NCBI GenBank assembly: GCA_038103905.1
Contig: JAYNZW010000002.1
Span: 59,574 to 123,573, forward strand
Direction: 5' to 3'
DNA: 64,000 bases
DNA from: CABYIR01 sp038103905
GTDB lineage: Bacteria; Pseudomonadota; Alphaproteobacteria; Pelagibacterales; AG-422-B15
Below are positions 1 through 7,821 of the stretch, one piece after another. Below the pieces are notes generated by a model. That model did no database searches, was not told where the DNA came from, and saw nothing but the letters and a program-made list of their open reading frames with translations. How positions within the stretch are numbered: the first letter of the stretch is position 1; each line of letters opens with the position of its first letter. A program made the translations under genes and the position numbers.

Positions 1-2
1 AA

Positions 3-272
3 GATCAAGATAAATGGCTAGTGACTAGTGACTCTGATAAAATTTTAGAGAATAGTACTAATGCACTTAAAAAATATGCCTTATTATTTGGACTCTCTGA
101 GGAGAAGTTTGACTCTGTATTAAAAGATAAAGACCTAGAGGAATGGATTTTGTCGATGAGGGTTGAAGGTTCTAAACAATTTAATATTCAATCGACACCT
201 TCATTTGTAATTAATGGCAAAGTTTTTTCTGGCAATATGCCTTTTTCTGAATTTGAAAAAATACTGAACTAA
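3..272 (+). CDS. DsbA-family thioredoxin-fold protein, 3' part
   Basis: The reading frame is open to the left edge, so only the C-terminal ~89 residues are present. A GTG at 21 exists in frame, but the preceding codons read D-Q-D-K-W-L, which continues the fold, so it is probably not the true start. The visible part has the late features of DsbA/DSBA-like oxidoreductases: a helical stretch, then S-T-P-S-F-V-I-N-G-K with the cis-proline, then a glycine-rich turn and a final helix (F-S-E-F-E-K-I-L). The catalytic CxxC would lie upstream, outside the window. It ends one base before smc, the usual neighbour of such a gene in alphaproteobacteria. A role in periplasmic disulfide chemistry is inferred from family only. 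Confidence 0.8.
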   Translation, partial: DQDKWLVTSDSDKILENSTNALKKYALLFGLSEEKFDSVLKDKDLEEWILSMRVEGSKQFNIQSTPSFVINGKVFSGNMPFSEFEKILN

Positions 273-273
273 A

Positions 274-2868
274 ATGAAATTTAAAAAAATAAAAATTCTT
301 GGATTTAAAAGTTTTGTAGATCAAACTGATATTGTAATTGAAGAAGGACTTACAGGTATTGTAGGGCCCAATGGATGTGGAAAATCAAATGTTGTAGAAT
401 CTTTAAGATGGTGCATGGGCGAAACATCTCCAAAAATTATGAGAGGTTCAGGAATGGAAGATGTAATTTTCTCTGGAACTTCTGACAGACCTGCAAGGAA
501 CAATGCTGAGGTCACTATTTTTTTAGACAATAAAGATAGAAATGCACCTGCAGAGTTTAACAATGATGAAGAAATTCAAATTCGTAGAAAAATAGAAGTA
601 GAAAAAGGTTCTGAATATAGAATTAATGGAAAAGAGGTAAGGGCTAGAGATGTTCAAAGATTATTTGCTGATCTTTCAACTGGAGCTCATTCACCCTCTC
701 TTATCAGTCAAGGAAGAGTTGGTGCTTTAATAAATGCTAAGCCTATCGATCGAAGAGCAGTGCTAGAAGAAGCTGCGGGGATTTCTGGATTACATTCGAG
801 AAGACATGAAGCAGAGCTTAAACTCAAAGGTGCTGAAAATAATCTGCAAAGGTTGAAAGATATTATGAGGCAATTAAACACTCAAATAAACAATCTTCAA
901 AAACAAGCAAAACAAGCAGAAGCTTACAAGTCTATTTCAGAAGAAATTACTCGTCTCGAGGGCATCGTAACATATTTAAAATGGTACAATCTAAAAGAAT
1001 CCTTTGAAAAATCTAATACAGACTTAAAGTCAAGTGAGCAATTAATACAAAAATATACACTAGAAGTTACGCAGGCTACAAATGATCAAGCCAAAGCAAA
1101 TGAAAAAATACAACCTTTGAGAGAAAAGGAGATAGAAGCCGCTGCTAAGTTAAATAGAATTAACCTTGAAAGAGAAAGTCTTGATAAAGAAGAAGAAAGA
1201 ATAAAAGAATTAAAAACATCACTAGAACAGTCAATTCAGCAAAATATTGGTGATTATGAAAGAGAACAATATCAGTTAGAAAATGCATTAAGAGATTTGG
1301 AAACATTAAATACAAAAAAATCTGAGTTAGGCTCAGAAGTAAGCCTTCAAGACTTTGATAACGATCAAGTTGCTGGCTTGAAAGAAGAAAAAAAACAACT
1401 CGAAGCTCAAATTGATGAGTTAGAAGAAAATATAGAAAAATATAATTCAATTAAACTATCTAAGAGAGATGATTGGCAAAGGTCTATCATAAGTGAAGAG
1501 AATCTGAGATCTCGAGAATCAACTCTTAAAGAAGTTGAAGGATATGATGATCCTAAAAATTGGACACAAACTTTTTCGGAAAAATTTTATAATAGTCTAA
1601 AAGATATTTCAGATAGAGTAATCAATGCAAAAGAATTAACCGAAGATGCCAAAAAATCTTATGATAAAGCCAGTGGTGATGCAAAAGATGCTGTAACAAT
1701 GTCAATGCAGCTCAGAGAGAATTTAAGACAAAAAGATGTAGAAGAGAAACATAGTGATTGGAATTATGAATATCAAAGACTGAATAAAAATATACAATCT
1801 TCTAGAAAGCAGATTGATGAATTAAAACAAAGAAGAGTTAAATCAGAAGAAGAATTAAAAAAAATTATTAATAGACCAGAAGAAATTGCCCAAAAAAGAG
1901 GTCAACTAATTGAAACAAAAGGCTTTGCTGAAAAAGAAAGACAGTTTGCAGCAGATAGGCTGGCTGAAGCAGATAATGAGTTAAAAAAATACGAAAATGT
2001 CCTAAGAAAAGCTCAAAATGATCTGGCAAATGTTAGAGAGTCAAAGGGTAGAACTGAAGCAACAAAAGAATTGGCCGAAAGTAGGCTTTCTGAATTAGAG
2101 TCAGAGTCATTAGAAAAATATAATTGTAGACCTGACTCAATAATATCAAAGTTATCCATTACGGATGATTTAGAAACATTGCAAAATAATTTTGAAAGAA
2201 ATGAGACTAGGCTGGACAAACTTAAGCAACAAAGAGATACGCTTGGTGTCGTTAACTTAAGAGCAGATTTAGAAACAAAAGAAATAGAGCAGGAATTAGA
2301 AAAAATGAATAATGAAAAAACTGATTTAGAAACTGCAATTAAAAAAATGAGAGAGTCAATTGAAGAACTAAACAAAGAAGGAAGAGCAAGGCTCTTAGAG
2401 GCATTTGAAGTTGTAAATAAACATTTCAAAGAAGTATTTATAAAGTTGTTTAACGGTGGAAAAGCTCATTTAGAACTTGTAGATGCCGATGATCCATTAG
2501 AGGCCGGTCTTGAAATGATGGTTAGTCCACCAGGAAAAAAATTGCAATCGATGTCGCTTCTATCAGGTGGCGAACAGGCTTTAACAGCAATGTCATTAAT
2601 CTTTGCAGTATTTTTAACTAATCCATCACCTATTTGTGTACTTGATGAGGTTGATGCTCCACTCGATGATGCAAATGTTGAGCGTTTTTGTAACCTTCTT
2701 GATGATATTGCTGAAAAAACCAATACTAAATTTTTGATTATTACTCACCATGCACTAACAATGTCACGCATGGATAGATTGTTTGGCGTCACAATGGCTG
2801 AAAGAGGTGTGAGTCAAATAGTTTCTGTTGATCTTAAAAAAGCTGAAGAAATAGGTGCAGTTGCTTAA
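274..2868 (+). CDS. smc: Chromosome segregation SMC-type ATPase, short form
   Basis: An ABC-type ATPase that would compact and segregate the chromosome. Walker A (GPNGCGKS) is at residues 31-38. The ABC signature L-S-G-G-E is near residue 764 and Walker B with D-E-V-D-A-P-L-D is near 790, so both halves of the head domain are present. Between about residues 170 and 690 the protein is almost entirely charged coiled coil. At 864 residues it is much shorter than typical bacterial SMC (about 1,150-1,200), and I see no globular, glycine-rich hinge in the middle. The gene has no internal stop or frameshift, so the short form looks real. Its stop overlaps the atpI start by one base (TAATG), which suggests cotranscription with the ATP synthase genes. 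Confidence 0.9.
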   Translation: MKFKKIKILGFKSFVDQTDIVIEEGLTGIVGPNGCGKSNVVESLRWCMGETSPKIMRGSGMEDVIFSGTSDRPARNNAEVTIFLDNKDRNAPAEFNNDEEIQIRRKIEVEKGSEYRINGKEVRARDVQRLFADLSTGAHSPSLISQGRVGALINAKPIDRRAVLEEAAGISGLHSRRHEAELKLKGAENNLQRLKDIMRQLNTQINNLQKQAKQAEAYKSISEEITRLEGIVTYLKWYNLKESFEKSNTDLKSSEQLIQKYTLEVTQATNDQAKANEKIQPLREKEIEAAAKLNRINLERESLDKEEERIKELKTSLEQSIQQNIGDYEREQYQLENALRDLETLNTKKSELGSEVSLQDFDNDQVAGLKEEKKQLEAQIDELEENIEKYNSIKLSKRDDWQRSIISEENLRSRESTLKEVEGYDDPKNWTQTFSEKFYNSLKDISDRVINAKELTEDAKKSYDKASGDAKDAVTMSMQLRENLRQKDVEEKHSDWNYEYQRLNKNIQSSRKQIDELKQRRVKSEEELKKIINRPEEIAQKRGQLIETKGFAEKERQFAADRLAEADNELKKYENVLRKAQNDLANVRESKGRTEATKELAESRLSELESESLEKYNCRPDSIISKLSITDDLETLQNNFERNETRLDKLKQQRDTLGVVNLRADLETKEIEQELEKMNNEKTDLETAIKKMRESIEELNKEGRARLLEAFEVVNKHFKEVFIKLFNGGKAHLELVDADDPLEAGLEMMVSPPGKKLQSMSLLSGGEQALTAMSLIFAVFLTNPSPICVLDEVDAPLDDANVERFCNLLDDIAEKTNTKFLIITHHALTMSRMDRLFGVTMAERGVSQIVSVDLKKAEEIGAVA

Positions 2869-3155
2869 TGCAAGATGATGAGCAAAGACTTAATCAGTTA
2901 AATCAAAAAATAGAAGCCGCAAAATCAAGAAATAAAGATAATAGTCAACCTGATGTTCAGCCTTCACAGTTGGGAAAAGTAATGAAATTAACGGTAGAAA
3001 TTGTCGCAGCTGTGGGAATAGGGGTCGGGATCGGAATACTATTAGATAATTTTTTTGATACACGCCCTTTATTTATAATAATCTTCTTCCTTCTAGGCGG
3101 TTGCGCTGGAATTTTAAATGTTTTTAGGGTTGCAAAATCAATGCAAAATCACTAA
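2868..3155 (+). CDS. atpI: F0F1 ATP synthase assembly protein AtpI
   Basis: A 95-residue protein with a charged, soluble N-terminal part (residues 1-40) followed by two membrane helices. These are separated by a short loop (G-I-L-L-D-N-F-F-D-T-R-P), the hallmark of the AtpI/YtaA-like family that helps assemble the c-ring. It starts on the TAATG junction with smc and is followed ten bases later by atpB, so it is the first gene of the F0 operon. Its identity rests on the two-helix pattern, the L-D loop motif and its position. Confidence 0.88.
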   Translation: MQDDEQRLNQLNQKIEAAKSRNKDNSQPDVQPSQLGKVMKLTVEIVAAVGIGVGIGILLDNFFDTRPLFIIIFFLLGGCAGILNVFRVAKSMQNH

Positions 3156-3165
3156 AAATTACGCG

Positions 3166-3915
3166 ATGGCGTCAGCAAAAGAACCAAATTTAATAGATCC
3201 AATCCACCAGTTTGCTATTACTAAATTAGCAGATATCAAAATTGGAAATGTAGATATTTCTTTCACAAATTCATCACAGTTTATGGTTATTACAACCATC
3301 GCAATAATGGTCTTATTTATGCTAGGACTCTCAAAAAGATCAATCGTTCCTAATAGATTTCAGATGATTTGTGAACTATCATATAATTTTATAGCAAACT
3401 TACTCCGTGCAAATGTAGGTGATCAAGGAAGAAGTTATTTCCCATTTATCTTTTCACTATTTATGTTCGTTTTCTTCTGTAACTTAATTGGACTTATCCC
3501 ATATACTTTCACTGTTACAAGCCATATCATTGTTACTTTTGCTTTCGCAGGTTTAATTTTTATTGGGGTTACTCTTATTGGCTTTATTAAAAATGGCTTT
3601 GGATATTTAAGGATGTTTTATCCTTCTGGAGTTCCAGTATATATGGCTCCGATTATAATACCAATTGAAGTTATTTCATATCTTACAAAACCAGTAAGTC
3701 TATCCGTACGATTAATGGCAAATATGCTTGCAGGTCATAGTATAATCAAAATTTTTGCTGGGTTTATTGTTATGATGGGTTTTTTCGGAATTATACCTCT
3801 TGCAGGTCTTGTAGCTATTTACGCATTAGAAGTTTTTATTGCATTTTTACAAGCATATATTTTTACAATTTTAACATGTATTTATCTTAATGATGCATTG
3901 CATCCGCATCATTAA
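3166..3915 (+). CDS. atpB: ATP synthase F0 subunit a
   Basis: The proton-channel stator subunit of ATP synthase, a polytopic inner-membrane protein. The start is placed at the ATG at 3166 (M-A-S-A-K-E), ten bases after atpI. The longer frame from 3118 would overlap the atpI coding end and add residues that do not look like subunit a. The resulting 249 residues match the family. The helix carrying the essential arginine is visible as S-V-R-L-M-A-N-M-L-A-G-H. It is followed 36 bases later by atpE. Confidence 0.95.
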   Translation: MASAKEPNLIDPIHQFAITKLADIKIGNVDISFTNSSQFMVITTIAIMVLFMLGLSKRSIVPNRFQMICELSYNFIANLLRANVGDQGRSYFPFIFSLFMFVFFCNLIGLIPYTFTVTSHIIVTFAFAGLIFIGVTLIGFIKNGFGYLRMFYPSGVPVYMAPIIIPIEVISYLTKPVSLSVRLMANMLAGHSIIKIFAGFIVMMGFFGIIPLAGLVAIYALEVFIAFLQAYIFTILTCIYLNDALHPHH

Positions 3916-3939
3916 TTTGAATTATAAGAATAACAAACG

Positions 3940-3945
3940 AAAGGA
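3940..3945 (+). promoter_or_regulatory. Shine-Dalgarno site of atpE
   Basis: AAAGGA six bases before the atpE ATG at 3952. Most genes in this window have no clear Shine-Dalgarno motif, so a good one here fits the need for about ten copies of subunit c per complex. Read directly from the sequence; the effect on translation is inferred. Confidence 0.6.
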
Positions 3946-3951
3946 ATAAAA

Positions 3952-4176
3952 ATGGAAGTAGAAGCAGCAAAATTAATCGGTGCAGGACTAGCGACTATTG
4001 GTGTAGCTGGGCCTGGTGTAGGTTTGGGAACTGTATTTGGAGCATATATTTCAGGAATATTTAGAAACCCTTCAGTACAACAACAAGCTTTTGGTCAAGT
4101 TCTTTTGGGATTTGCTTTAGTTGAAGCTATTGCACTTTTTGCGCTAGTGATCGCATTCTTAATTCTCTTTGGATAA
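3952..4176 (+). CDS. atpE: ATP synthase F0 subunit c
   Basis: A 74-residue hairpin of two membrane helices that forms the rotor ring. Helix 1 carries the glycine repeat G-P-G-V-G-L-G (residues 20-26), the polar loop has R38-N39-P40, and helix 2 carries the ion-binding carboxylate E58. The residue after E58 is alanine and no Q is seen at the helix 1 position typical of sodium-type rings, so proton coupling is likely. It lies between atpB and the two b subunits and has its own strong ribosome binding site. Confidence 0.97.
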   Translation: MEVEAAKLIGAGLATIGVAGPGVGLGTVFGAYISGIFRNPSVQQQAFGQVLLGFALVEAIALFALVIAFLILFG

Positions 4177-4195
4177 TTAAGATTAAATTTCAGCA

Positions 4196-4744
4196 ATGGC
4201 TTTTCTTAAAAAATTATTTTTTCTCATCTCCTTTCTTCTGTGGCCCCAATTTGGATTCACAGAAGGAGATGGTCTTCCTCAGATGGATATTACAACTTTT
4301 CCATCTCAAGTATTTTGGCTCATTATAACTTTTGGGATCCTCTACTTATTTATGTGGAGAACTGCTATTCCAAAACTAAGAAATACAATTGAAGAAAGAC
4401 AAGACAAAATACTCATTGACATTAATGAAGCTGAAAAAGTTAAGTCAGAGGCTGAAGAAACTCTAAAAGAATACGAAGAAAAAATGCAATCAGCATCAAA
4501 ACAAGCTAGTGATATAATTAGCCAAGCGAAAAATAAATCTGATGCAATGATTGATGAGATCAAGAAAAACCAAGAACTTAAGCTCTCAAAAATGCTTAAT
4601 GACTCTAAAGATAGAATTAGTAAGCAATATGAAGAATCTAGACAACAAATTGAAAATGCTAAGATTGAGTCTATTAAACTTATCAGTTCAAAATTCCTCA
4701 ATGATCTTCCAAGTGATGAAGATATAATGAAAGAGATAAATTAG
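4196..4744 (+). CDS. atpF': ATP synthase F0 subunit b'
   Basis: One of two b-type stator subunits, as usual for alphaproteobacteria and phototrophs. The N-terminus has a hydrophobic stretch that may be a signal-like segment (residues 4-20). A second membrane helix follows around residues 36-53 (V-F-W-L-I-I-T-F-G-I-L-Y), then a long charged coiled coil to the C-terminus (182 residues in all). It is followed eight bases later by the second b subunit. Assignment as b' rather than b comes from gene order (before atpF) and the extra N-terminal hydrophobic segment. Confidence 0.9.
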   Translation: MAFLKKLFFLISFLLWPQFGFTEGDGLPQMDITTFPSQVFWLIITFGILYLFMWRTAIPKLRNTIEERQDKILIDINEAEKVKSEAEETLKEYEEKMQSASKQASDIISQAKNKSDAMIDEIKKNQELKLSKMLNDSKDRISKQYEESRQQIENAKIESIKLISSKFLNDLPSDEDIMKEIN

Positions 4745-4752
4745 GACAAATT

Positions 4753-5244
4753 ATGGAATTCTTTTATCAACCAGCATCTTGGGTATTTATCGCATTTCTT
4801 ATTTTTGTATCTATCGCTGTATACCTAAAGGTTCCAAATATGGTTACCAAGCTATTAGACGAACAGATAAATAAAATAAAAAATGATTTAGATGATGCGA
4901 GAAAATTAAAGGAAGATGCTAACTCCCTACTAGCAGAATACGAAAGAAAAATTGAATCTGCTAACAAAGAAGCTGAAAATATAATAAATCAAGCTCAAAA
5001 GAATGCAGAAATTTATGAAGAGAGTTCAAATCGAAAAATTGAGGAGTTTATTTCAAGAAGTGAAAAAAATTCAATTGAAAAGATTCAGCAAGCTGAAAAA
5101 AGTGCTATTTACAAGATCAATGAAGAAATTGTAAATAAATCGATTGAAGCTTCCGAAAAGATAATTTCTAAAAATTTGAATGATCAGAATAATAAACAAT
5201 TATTTGAAAGTTCAATAAATCAAATTAAAAAACTTCAAGATTAA
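4753..5244 (+). CDS. atpF: ATP synthase F0 subunit b
   Basis: The second stator stalk subunit: one N-terminal membrane helix (residues 8-25) followed by about 130 residues of alanine- and glutamate-rich coiled coil, 163 residues in total. It would form a heterodimeric peripheral stalk with the upstream b' subunit. It closes the F0 operon; the F1 genes are not in this window, as is normal in alphaproteobacteria where F0 and F1 operons are separate. Confidence 0.92.
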   Translation: MEFFYQPASWVFIAFLIFVSIAVYLKVPNMVTKLLDEQINKIKNDLDDARKLKEDANSLLAEYERKIESANKEAENIINQAQKNAEIYEESSNRKIEEFISRSEKNSIEKIQQAEKSAIYKINEEIVNKSIEASEKIISKNLNDQNNKQLFESSINQIKKLQD

Positions 5245-5307
5245 GTAAATATTTTAACAATTTAATAAAATTATTTTATCTTTGTCATTCTAAGCTATAA
5301 ATAGAAT

Positions 5308-6270
5308 ATGGCTGTATACACAAATATTACATTAGATGAATTAAATGAATTTTTGAAATTTTATTCTATCGGCAAAGCCGATGAACTAATTGGAATTAAA
5401 TCCGGAATAGAAAATACTAATTATTTGGTTAAAATTAATAATCAAAAATATATTTTAACTCTCTTTGAGAAGCGCACCCATCAAGAAGATTTGCCATTCT
5501 TTTTTGAATTAATGAACCATTTAAATTCTAGTGGTATCAAATGCCCTCAAGTGATTAAATCAAAAGATAATGAGTATTTTAAATTATTAAAAGATAAACC
5601 AGCTTCTTTTACATCTTTTATTAGTGGTGAAACCCTTAGCCGCATTGAGCCAAATCATTGTTCAGAATTGGGGAAGGCTATGGCGTTATTTCATAATGCT
5701 TCAAGTAGTCTAAAAATCAGTAGAGATAATCAAATGGGTTTCAAAAATTTTGATACTTTAATTGAAAAATTAGAAATTAAATCTTTTAATTCTGAAGATA
5801 TTCCAATCAAGCTAATAAAAGATGAGTATAGATTCTTAAATGAAAATATATCCTTCAATTTACCTAAAGGCATAATTCATGCAGATTTATTCCCCGATAA
5901 TGTTTTTTTTGAAAATCACTGCTTATCTGGAATAATCGATTTTTATTTTTCTTGTAATGACTATTATGCTTATGAAATTGCTATTTGTATTAATGCCTGG
6001 TGTTTTGAGGAAAATAGTAATGAGTTTAATATCTCTAAAGCAAGAAAACTTCTTTCCAGCTATAATCAAATAAGGAAACTCACTGAGGAAGAGATTAATA
6101 GTTTGCCATTATTTTCTAGGGTCGCAGCCTTAAGATTTCTATTGACTAGATTGATAGACTATTATCGAGAGACTAATGACTCACTTCTCATAAAAAAAGA
6201 TCCATCAGAATATTTAAAAAAACTTAACTTTCATCAATCTGTTTCTAAGTCAAGTGAATATGGATTATGA
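5308..6270 (+). CDS. thrB: Homoserine kinase, APH-fold type (ThrB)
   Basis: Phosphorylates homoserine to O-phosphohomoserine in threonine synthesis. The 320-residue protein is of the aminoglycoside-phosphotransferase fold (ThrB2 type), not the GHMP type. It has an N-terminal ATP-binding lobe (I-E-N-T-N-Y), the catalytic H-x-D-x-x-x-D-N loop at H191-N198, and the metal-binding I-I-D-F about 17 residues later. Threonine synthase, which uses its product, lies about 1.5 kb downstream on the other strand. It overlaps rnhA by four bases (ATGA), a common alphaproteobacterial pair. Confidence 0.93.
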   Translation: MAVYTNITLDELNEFLKFYSIGKADELIGIKSGIENTNYLVKINNQKYILTLFEKRTHQEDLPFFFELMNHLNSSGIKCPQVIKSKDNEYFKLLKDKPASFTSFISGETLSRIEPNHCSELGKAMALFHNASSSLKISRDNQMGFKNFDTLIEKLEIKSFNSEDIPIKLIKDEYRFLNENISFNLPKGIIHADLFPDNVFFENHCLSGIIDFYFSCNDYYAYEIAICINAWCFEENSNEFNISKARKLLSSYNQIRKLTEEEINSLPLFSRVAALRFLLTRLIDYYRETNDSLLIKKDPSEYLKKLNFHQSVSKSSEYGL

Positions 6271-6695
6271 CAATTAAAATTTATACAGATGGAGCTTGTT
6301 CAGGGAATCCAGGAAATGGGGGTTGGGGAGCTTTAATTCAAGAAAATGAAAATGAAATAAAAATAAATGGAGGTGAGCTGAATACTACTAATAATAGAAT
6401 GGAGCTGACAGCGGTAATAAAAGCGCTTGAATTATTTGAAAGATCGGTAGAAATAGAAATATATACTGATTCAAAATACGTCATGCAAGGCATCACTGAG
6501 TGGATTAAAAATTGGAAAATAAATCAATGGAAAACATCACAAAAACAAGATGTGAAAAATAAAGATCTTTGGATCTTATTAGATAAGGCTTCAGAAAAGC
6601 ATAAAATCGAATGGATTTGGGTAAAAGGTCATGCCGGTAACTATGGAAATGAAATGGCAGATAAACTTGCAACACAGGCGATAATTAAAAGTTAA
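6267..6695 (+). CDS. rnhA: Ribonuclease HI
   Basis: Cleaves RNA in RNA-DNA hybrids during replication and repair. The 142 residues carry the complete D-E-D-D catalytic set: D8 in Y-T-D-G-A-C, E46 in N-N-R-M-E-L, D68 in T-D-S-K-Y, and D132 in G-N-E-M-A-D. The start overlaps the thrB stop by four bases, so translation is probably coupled. Its stop overlaps the peroxiredoxin stop on the other strand by four bases. Confidence 0.97.
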   Translation: MTIKIYTDGACSGNPGNGGWGALIQENENEIKINGGELNTTNNRMELTAVIKALELFERSVEIEIYTDSKYVMQGITEWIKNWKINQWKTSQKQDVKNKDLWILLDKASEKHKIEWIWVKGHAGNYGNEMADKLATQAIIKS

Positions 6696-7177
6696 ATACT
6701 ATCAATCATATTTAAGGCGCCGCTAAGTAATGCTTGTCCTGATTCTTGCTCTATAAAAAGTTCCTTAATTACTGAGTCAACTAAATACATAGAGAGCCTT
6801 TGTGTTTTTATTGAAGTTCCAAAAGGATCACTAAAATCTGTTCCTAAAGCTTTTGCAAACTCTGCTTTTGAGTCAGATAATACTAGAACCTTATCCTCAG
6901 CACCCAAACTCTTTATCCAAGCTGTATTTACAAATATATCATTTGTACTAAAGCATAATATTTCATCGATGCCTTTTGATTTTATAGCACTATAGTTATC
7001 TAAATATCCTGGAAGATGATTTCGATGGCAGGTAGGAGTAAATGCTCCAGGCACACCTATTAAAACTACTTTCTTTCCTTTGCAATACTCTCTCAAAGAA
7101 AGAGCTTGAGGCCCATCCTTTTCATTCATTATAACAAGGTTTTCTTCGGGTATTTGATCACCTACTTTTATACTCAT
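6692..7177 (-). CDS. Peroxiredoxin, Prx5/AhpE-like (redoxin family)
   Basis: A thiol peroxidase that reduces hydrogen peroxide and organic hydroperoxides. The active-site motif P-G-A-F-T-P-T-C is present with the peroxidatic cysteine at C50, followed by H, as in the Prx5/type II family. Length (161 residues) is normal. The only other cysteines are C32 and one in I-L-C-F-S, neither in a typical resolving position, so it may act as a one-cysteine enzyme recycled by glutathione or glutaredoxin (inference). It ends tail to tail with rnhA. Confidence 0.93.
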   Translation of the reverse strand: MSIKVGDQIPEENLVIMNEKDGPQALSLREYCKGKKVVLIGVPGAFTPTCHRNHLPGYLDNYSAIKSKGIDEILCFSTNDIFVNTAWIKSLGAEDKVLVLSDSKAEFAKALGTDFSDPFGTSIKTQRLSMYLVDSVIKELFIEQESGQALLSGALNMIDSI

Positions 7178-7235
7178 AATCAGATCTTCCTTTTTTTTAT
7201 TTTATAATATCCAATGATTTCAAGGTGTAAAGTTA

Positions 7236-7817
7236 TTAGTCTTCAGCGTCCAGACATGAGAAGATTAAATGATCCTGCCATTTGCCATTAATCTTAAGAT
7301 ACTTTCTAGCCGTCCCTTCGAAATGAAAGTTATTTTTCTTTAGAACATTTAAGGATGGCACATTTGATTCTAAACATGCAGCCTCAATACGATGCAAGTC
7401 AAGTTCATTAAAAATAAAATTTTTAATAACCAAAATCGACTCTGACATAAATCCAAGACCAATTCTATCTTTTGCAATCCAATATCCAATAGAACAGCTT
7501 TGTAAAACTCCCCTTTGAACATTATTTATGTTTAATTCACCAATCAAATCATTAGTTTTTTTATCAAAAATAAGAAAGGGATATGCCTCATCATTAATAA
7601 TCAACTTTTCATAAACCTTAACTCTTCTTAAGAAAGAATTTCTCTCAAGGTCATTAAGAGGCCAAGTAGGTTCCCAAGGTTTTAGATGAGCCATATTTTT
7701 TCTTCTAGTGTTCGACCATTCTTCCCAATCTCTATATTCCGGAGACCTTAAATATACTCTTTCACCATCAAGAAGTTTCGGTATTTTCTTTGAGGGATAT
7801 GAAGATAAGAATGACAT
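7236..7817 (-). CDS. GNAT acetyltransferase, RimJ/RimL-like
   Basis: A 193-residue GNAT-family protein with the features of ribosomal-protein N-acetyltransferases: G-E-R-V-Y-L-R-S-P-E-Y-R-D-W near the N-terminus, S-I-G-Y-W-I in the central strand, and N-V-P-S-L-N-V-L-K-K-N-N-F at the C-terminal acetyl-CoA region. The start is set at the ATG at 7817, four bases after the thrC stop. A longer frame from 7862 would overlap thrC and begin with a repetitive K-L-N-L run that does not look like protein. The true substrate is unknown; this neighbour of thrC in alphaproteobacteria is usually annotated RimJ. Confidence 0.87.
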   Translation of the reverse strand: MSFLSSYPSKKIPKLLDGERVYLRSPEYRDWEEWSNTRRKNMAHLKPWEPTWPLNDLERNSFLRRVKVYEKLIINDEAYPFLIFDKKTNDLIGELNINNVQRGVLQSCSIGYWIAKDRIGLGFMSESILVIKNFIFNELDLHRIEAACLESNVPSLNVLKKNNFHFEGTARKYLKINGKWQDHLIFSCLDAED

Positions 7818-7821
7818 GTGA

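Noticed and set aside
1160..1450. Frames antisense to smc and to other long genes
   Set aside because: They are shadows of strongly biased coding sequence on the other strand, with no motif or start signal.
3118..3165. Upstream extension of atpB to an ATG at 3118
   Set aside because: It overlaps the 3' end of atpI and adds residues unlike subunit a; the ATG at 3166 gives normal length and spacing.
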